A stretch of DNA of 64,000 nt, taken from NCBI GenBank assembly GCA_036429605.1, contig JAVFKD010000015.1, positions 3,681,421 through 3,745,420 on the forward strand, given 5' to 3'. The position numbers and the translations under genes are program-made. This document shows, one piece after another, positions 57,501 through 64,000 of the stretch. Under the pieces are notes generated by a model, which was given only the letters and a program-made list of their open reading frames with translations, did no database searches and had not been told where the DNA came from. Every line of letters begins with the position of its first letter. The first letter of the stretch is position 1. Source of the DNA: Cladobotryum mycophilum. Lineage: Eukaryota; Ascomycota; Sordariomycetes; Hypocreales; Hypocreaceae.

Positions 57501-60500
57501 TTCTCCATACAGAGCTTTCTTTCAACATTGAGAGATGACCACTAGATAGTCTCATTATCATCGTATGGGACATGATGAATTAAATAATCCAAGTGTTATA
57601 ATTTTTTATGCGTACCACTAATAAGCTAGTGAAGGGATGTCTTCATGGCAAAGTGAAAGCAGGTTGGGCTGTTTGATCACATGGGGGAGCATGCTGACCT
57701 CTCAGCAGCACAGATGAATGAACTTTGTGCGTGGATCGAAAAACAGATACCAATACCAACTTTCATGTTGATCTTTCATAGCTATAAACCTGTTTCTTGC
57801 ATAAGAACCTACGTCAATCCGCCCTTCATGGGTAGAATTTTGAGTTCAAGTATGGGCGGACAAATGTCGTCTCATCACTCATGATTGAACCGCTACAATG
57901 AACTTCCATTTACGATACAGACTGTAGTATGTCACACCAGTTTCCATTCTTAAGCATCATACAGCGTGCCACAGGCCGAAAAACAGCAATTCTAAAGAGA
58001 ACAACATCATGCGATGTGATCAACCCGGGCAACACTTATACAATATGAACCTACGAATGTCTCCATTCACAGAGAGAAAGAAAGCAAATAACACGAACCA
58101 CCATGGTAACTACAAAGCGTATAATAACACAGATGAAAGTGGTGAGGTGCGCGCATACGTATTGTCTAGACAGCTTCGCAGTAGCTCAGTGACGTACTCC
58201 GTAGATATTATCAGCAATCATATCAGGTTTGAGGCCCCGAGAACACAGAGTAAGATAGAAATGACGGGCGCAAAGGGGAAAGCGTTGGATCAAGCAGCCC
58301 CTTTGATCACATGTTTAATTGACTCCCCTGAGATTATTGCTCTCCAGAACATCAGCCCACTCAGCTCGGTGAAGTCTAGATACGGTAAAAATGTACTCAT
58401 ATTGTAAGCGTCTAGGGAAGCTTTTGGTCATTAGAAGTGCTCGGATGAAGGATTTTTAAACACAAATCAAGTTGGCACCCTGCAATGAACAAACTCGAGA
58501 CAGTCATGCAAGGTCTTTATCCTGTCTCCATTGCGATGGATCCCTCATCACACTCTACAAGTACTGTACATTGAGAACGGGGCTCAGTAAAGCAAAGGCA
58601 TCTCTCGAGCTCACAGCCCTCAAACATGTGTCTCATCCACTGACCGAGGCGGAAATACTGAGGAGAACTGGGGGCGACAAGGAATGGATAGGTTGGCGAA
58701 CTCCATGGGGAACACCTGAGAAATCCCCGAGGCGGGACTACAATGCGTGCTCCATACAATAATTTAGGAATCGTATCCTGGTTCTGTGCACCCAGCATTT
58801 GTCATTAAACTCAGACTGAAATGGAGCTCATAGCAAACGGGAGGAGGGGAGCCGAGAGTCATGATGACACTGCGTGAATTTCTCCGCTGCGACAGTGATA
58901 TCTGTGAGACTCGACCAATGGTTCTTTCAAATGCTGCACAAAAATCGTGCTTTGCGCATGCATGAAGAAATTGGATTTTGCACAGAAAAGTCTCATTATC
59001 TTGAAGAAAGGGAGGGAGAGGAGAGACGTTTGTGAGCACAAAGTGGTTGCTGAAACATGCATAAATTACTTACAAGCGGTGGGCCATGAATGTCTGTGTG
59101 ATGAAACATGTGCAAACTGCTCATTTAGAGAGCGGGAACTAAGGTCTCATGGGAATAGAAATGTCGAACCCTTTTCTGTATAAACCTGTCTTAGTGATCA
59201 TGGAACAGACTTCGAGGTGTCTCAGTCACACACTCATGGCTAGAGTCCAAATTGCTGACAGAACTTCGAAATTGCGTCCGCGACTTCGACAAGGACTGCA
59301 TCACGAATCACCGTCCTTCTAGTCTGTCTATGCGGGTTCAGATAATATTCCGGGCTGGGAATTAAAAATAGGAGATCCCAGATTAGCTTCCGAAGAGTGA
59401 GATGAGCTTGACTTTCGGTGGTTTGAGATTCCTCATCTTGATACTTGACCGATATTAAACGACTTGGAGAATGTCTTGCAAACATCTGTATGCAGGCGTT
59501 TGTCGATTGCATCAAAAGCGACATGCAGCGACGTGCAGCATAGCAGTGCGGTTATTGCTCTCCTCACAGGCAACGACGAATCGTGCCATATGCAAGTTTA
59601 GTTACAGCAATTTGGGACTGTCTTTTAACACGACAGTCACACAGTTTGTTTGTTTACTTGTTTTGATGATTTTAAAATGGTTTTAGGCCGTGTGAAACAT
59701 TCAATATGTCTCTCCGGGGTCTTAGTTCTCGGGACGGCCAGGTCGAGACTAATGGGGGTTGGAGTTTGTGATTCATGTGGGCTACCCTATATACAAGTAT
59801 ATGTGGTAAGGGTATTTTGTCAACTTCGTTTGATGGGCAGAGTTGATGATTGAGCACGATGGGAAATAAAACAAGAGAATGAAAAAGAATTCGTAGTGAG
59901 AGTACCCACAATATATGGAGTTGCATGCATTGAAAAGAATAACGTAGATGGTGATCTCCAAATATGTAGGACACATAAATGATCACGAGTAAACTTCAAC
60001 GCAAGACTAAGAGGATCACTCAAGAGAAAAAGTCAACAGCGATTTCAACGCAAGTTACACGATCAAACAATACAAACTACCCCATATACAGATTCAGGAC
60101 AACTTTAAACAATTATCATGAATGGGGTTCTCCTCTGAATCACAAGACCAGAATGCATGCCGCGATAATCTCAATGCTACATGATCTGATGGCAACAAAC
60201 TACCGAGCTGGGTAACTGAATCTTGTCTGATCTGTCATAGATCTTATTAATATTCTACTAAGGCTGGCTCGAGAACTTTGCACGAACTCGCCCGATTCTT
60301 CTCACGATACCGCCATCGACAGTTCCGCTTGTTCTCCAGTACCCCACTCCCAGGTTTACGTCCGATGTTTTCCTTCAATGTTTCACGACTGTTACGTATT
60401 AGTTATGAGCCAAACGCATCTCCAAAGTAGGCTATACCGCTCTTCATATTTCGCCTCTCGGCGACGCGAATGATTGTCATAGTAGATGGCACTTCAACCC

Positions 60501-63500
60501 CCCTACACCGCCGGAGTTCCTTGGCAAAAGCCTAGTTTTCGGTGTTGCCAAAGATTGATGCAAACGGATACGGCCCGGATACCAATGTTCTGGAATATGG
60601 TTTCAATGGATGTAGCATGGCGACCTTGGCATGCAACCTCATCAGACATCACAGAGTATGGCCGAGTCTACACTGGCAAAGTTCGGCGACTCGCTCATAT
60701 GAGTAAGGCAGGGTGTGCGAGGGGCTGAGATTGGAGTATGCCGTGTCAAAGCGAGTGCGGCTGTCGCCATTAACGAGAGGGCCCTGGCATCATGAATGAA
60801 CTCGTTCAAACTTGAGAGGACCAGCGGCAATCGGATAGACAAGACGTAGTATTCTTTACTTGATCTGGATGAAATTTTCAACTGCAGGGTAGACTATCTT
60901 TCCACTGCCACGCCGAACTTGTCTATTTGGGGGACTGTTAATACGTGAAAGACCGGGAGGAGCGGGAGACAAGGGGGGAAGGCTAAAGCTGCATAAGTCC
61001 ATAAACAGATTTTCAGACACTTGTTGGTTCTTGTCACACCGAGACACTCTCTGATCCACCTTGATGCTATTACTACAAACCGGAGACGAGCAGTCCCGAA
61101 AGTAGGAGGACGCACAAGTCGCATTCTCATTACGAGTGACGTTTGATGGAAGGGAGACGACGTTGTTGGTTGACTGTGGAGCTCCAGGGAGTCCAAGAAA
61201 AAACAGTTCATGACCCACAATGACACAAGAGCGACAGGGTATTATATGGACGCCAGGTCGGGGAGCCGAGAACACGAGCCACTTGAGATGCACGTGGGGT
61301 TTTATGGGTAAGCGAGGAATCCCAGTTTCTGATCTTGCTGCTGTTGCCCTCCCCTGGCCCCTTGCATGTCCCTGAACTTTTGGTACAACGAACTGCCAGC
61401 TTGAGAGCAAGGATATAAGTGATTAAGTTGGTGCCTGATAAGGGCCCATGCGCACGGCAAGCGGATCCTTCTTTTATTTCCTCTTGACAAGTTGAATCTC
61501 GATCGATGGGTATGATGGGATTCGGGAAATCCCATTTGTGTCATGTATACAGTGGACAAAAGTAATGCAGTAAAAAAAAAAAAACCCCGCACTTTTGATG
61601 CTCTACAATCGAGCTCATTTCATCGTTTTCTGGATTATTCTGCTTCAGGTACGACGCCTGCTTTGGAGGATCTTTACTTGACATGCTAGTCCAGACTGGT
61701 CTACAGCCGCAAGCGCCAGAAAGAAGAAAGTAAAAATAAAAAGAAATAAAAATGACGAGACGCAGTGGCAAAACTTGAAGGGGGAGGGGGTGAGTCTCAG
61801 GATGTGAGACATCCCACGGCGGCGTGAGTGTAAGTGAGAGTGTCACTGCGGCCAAGTGTACAAAAAGTACATCAATGTTCCAACCTGGTCGTCGGACTCG
61901 GCGATGAGATTTTATGCAAGGCAACTTGATGTCTCGTATGTATGAACGTAGCATTAAACAACGCCTATGCACGTGAGCTATTTGGATATGCTATGAGACA
62001 GGCATAAAAAAATCTTCATTGATAAGTAGAGAAAAAGACCAGAGGAAGACTTCGAAGACGCCACGCCGCGGGCACCAAAATAATAATAATAATAATAATA
62101 CAGATTGCGCGCGAGGAAATCATTCATGGTGGCTTTCGTTAATCGTTGATTGTCATGGCTTGTGTTGGAGTTATTTGCTTTTAGATAAACTGGGTCCAAT
62201 GTCAGGGGCCTCCCCAGGGGAGAGGGGGCAGCGACGCCGGGAGATTTCCCACCCGTGGGACGATGAACCGGTTGATTTGCATCAGCCCCCGGATGTGACG
62301 CCACGGCGATCAGACTGTCAACCCTGGCAAACCTGGCAAGCCCTTGAAATGGATGATCATCAGGCGCCTTGAGAACTAACAAAGTAATATGGTGAATGAA
62401 GGAGTGCCGCCGTCGAGGAGCCGGCTCACTTTGAAAGCACCGAGCCTTTCCCCTCTGAGGAACGGCCAGGGCGGGCATCCAATTACGGTCAATGAGTAAT
62501 TCTCTTGATCACCACATTGCCTCGGATGGCGAAGCGCGCCGGCTTCTGCGGCAAGCTGCAAGATAGGCCCGGAAGACATGCAGCTATGGGCGTGGTGTGT
62601 GCATGCCATTGACTCTTGTCATTTTGACGTGAACACACAACCCAAGGCAAGCTGTCAAAGAAAGCAGTCACCCAGTTGCCCCGTGACTGATAGCGGAACG
62701 TCTGTAACTGACATGGGTCAACATGAACAGCAATGCGGGCGGCAAGCGAAAAAGGGGGCAACCCGTGAATTTTCCCCGAGCCACATGGAATGATTAAGCG
62801 AGAGAAGAAGTCGTGATGCGGAGGAGGATACTGTGTTCGCCAAGGCAAAAGTTCATTCCACCCTGGAAGTCTGGGGGAACCAGCTTAGGCGAGTGAGGGC
62901 TTCCGCGGACAGGGTATGTTTTTTTCCCCTTCTTCTTCTTCTTTTCTTTTCTTTTCTTGGTCAGCCATGCGGGAAACTAAGCGTGGAGGAAGCCTCCGGA
63001 GAAGGGAATAGCGTGATGTTTCAAAGCAATTAAATAGACACGGAAGAATTTTAAAATTTGGCAGAGATAATCATTGAATCCCCATCCCGCCTTTGTTTAT
63101 CTCGAGGGTGCGCTGTGGCTCGTGAGGGTCAATTCAAGGCAAACTGTGGTTAAGCAACGGCAGTCAGGGGTCAATACACATGCACAAGCCACAGCAGCTG
63201 AATACAAGGGGTGGGTGTTCGTTAGTAGTGGTGGTGTGATGGCAGTTCAGGGTACCATTCGATCAGTCACACCCACTCAGGGCTAGATTCAATGCACGTT
63301 AAAATTTCCACTCATGTTAATACACGAACTATTGGCACTTTTCTCATTCTCCAGGGTAACTGTAGTACCTAGCTCTTGAGGTGTATGTACTGATCGACAA
63401 AAGGCGGTGCTCCGGGGAAGCCGTAGTCTTCTGAGCGGCTATTTGCATGCGTGTTCCAACTGTTGACCACTGGAAAGCTCCCAGAACAGCAGCTGAATCT

Positions 63501-64000
63501 TCAATGGAGGAAAACATGCATAGGCGTGCGTACTTTGCGAGTTTGTCTTGTATGTATGGTAACTGTTGTGTGAAATGCGTGTCTTGTCTATTGCGCTGGA
63601 AAATATGTTTTGTCTTTTATGTAAAGATTTACCAATACGGGTCTTGACGATGCATAATATGCGTGTCTTGTGTCGACATTATGTCTTGCAAGAGAACGTA
63701 ACAATAGCGTTGTATGCAACAGTAATGCACATATAAAGTGTAACGTGCTCCGTGTCTTGTATGCATGCTAGTAACTTGTGCATGCGTGCATGTCTCATCC
63801 GAAATATGGGAACAACTAATGTATTGCTGCATGATTGCTCAGTTTGTTGCCTGCGCAGAACAGGTGCCCTGTGGTTTTTGTATTTGACTCTATGAACTGA
63901 CGATATGAGAGACGTTCCCTTCAAGGCCATATATGCCTTTGGTGATGTGAGTTGGTCATAGCCAATATGATGCAGCCCCAAAAAAGAAAAAAGAAAAAGA
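54580..64000. other. 9.4 kb without a recognisable intact gene
   Basis: Composition is intermediate, with a lower GC stretch at 55-60 kb. Coding-like pieces without a whole gene are seen on the minus strand at 54955-55152 (ends DLTLNPFPHAI) and 55185-55275, and on the minus strand at 60856-61410 (184 codons, Cys-rich centre ATCASSYFRDCSSPVC, no ATG). A plus-strand ATG frame of 132 codons is at 58009-58407. Simple repeats: (AAT)n at 62080-62100 and CTT/CTTTT runs at 62930-62958. I find no tRNA and no LTR-A or Copia copy here. Confidence 0.4.

Noticed and set aside
61978..62478. 166-codon minus-strand frame with a tyrosine run
   Set aside because: The tyrosines come from the AAT microsatellite and the rest has no coding character.

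Overview
The window reads as a filamentous ascomycete (Pezizomycotina, probably a hypocrealean fungus; the genus is not resolved). The evidence is short GT-AG introns (49-130 bp) with CTAAC/CTGAC-like branch sites, a Zn2Cys6 regulator with a fungal transcription-factor domain, a CYP65-like P450, fungal MFS carriers, and very AT-rich blocks whose transposons carry RIP-type (repeat-induced point mutation) C-to-T / G-to-A damage.

Layout. About 1.1-17.1 kb is an AT-rich block built almost wholly of decayed mobile DNA: many copies of one solo-LTR family (called LTR-A here), a full-length Ty1/Copia element (6037-14092) nested inside an LTR-A and itself invaded by another LTR-A and by a 1.87-kb Fot1/Pot2-like TIR element, plus a Copia solo LTR carrying a 440-bp fold-back MITE. 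Exact 5-bp target duplications (TA for the TIR elements) let the insertion order be read directly. A second, smaller AT-rich block lies at 26.4-29.1 kb. Between and after the blocks (17.1-26.4 kb and 29.1-64 kb) the DNA is of ordinary composition and genes are sparse: a 658-aa multispanning membrane protein (-), an intron-containing tRNA-Pro, a trypsin-fold protein that has lost its whole catalytic triad, an Arg/Ser/His-rich protein, a Zn2Cys6 transcription factor convergent with a frameshifted MCT-type carrier, a second MFS carrier, maleylacetoacetate isomerase, and a P450. Long stretches (21.7-30.8, 43.2-49.7, 54.6-64 kb) have no recognisable intact gene.

The most interesting content is a family of very small secreted cysteine-rich proteins found only in the two AT-rich blocks. 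They form two divergent (head-to-head) gene pairs, one per block, in inverted orientation to one another about 25 kb apart. Each pair has one A-type and one B-type member and a bidirectional promoter that contains a long AT microsatellite. In block 1, B1 is broken by a stop in its signal peptide while A1 is intact. In block 2 both genes are open, but A2 has lost two cysteines and a solo LTR has jumped into the shared promoter. A third, headless B-type relic lies at 1316-1504. The shared plan C-x-C ... CC ... C ... CC ... C and location beside RIP-damaged repeats resemble effector-type genes in AT-rich compartments; the function is unknown.
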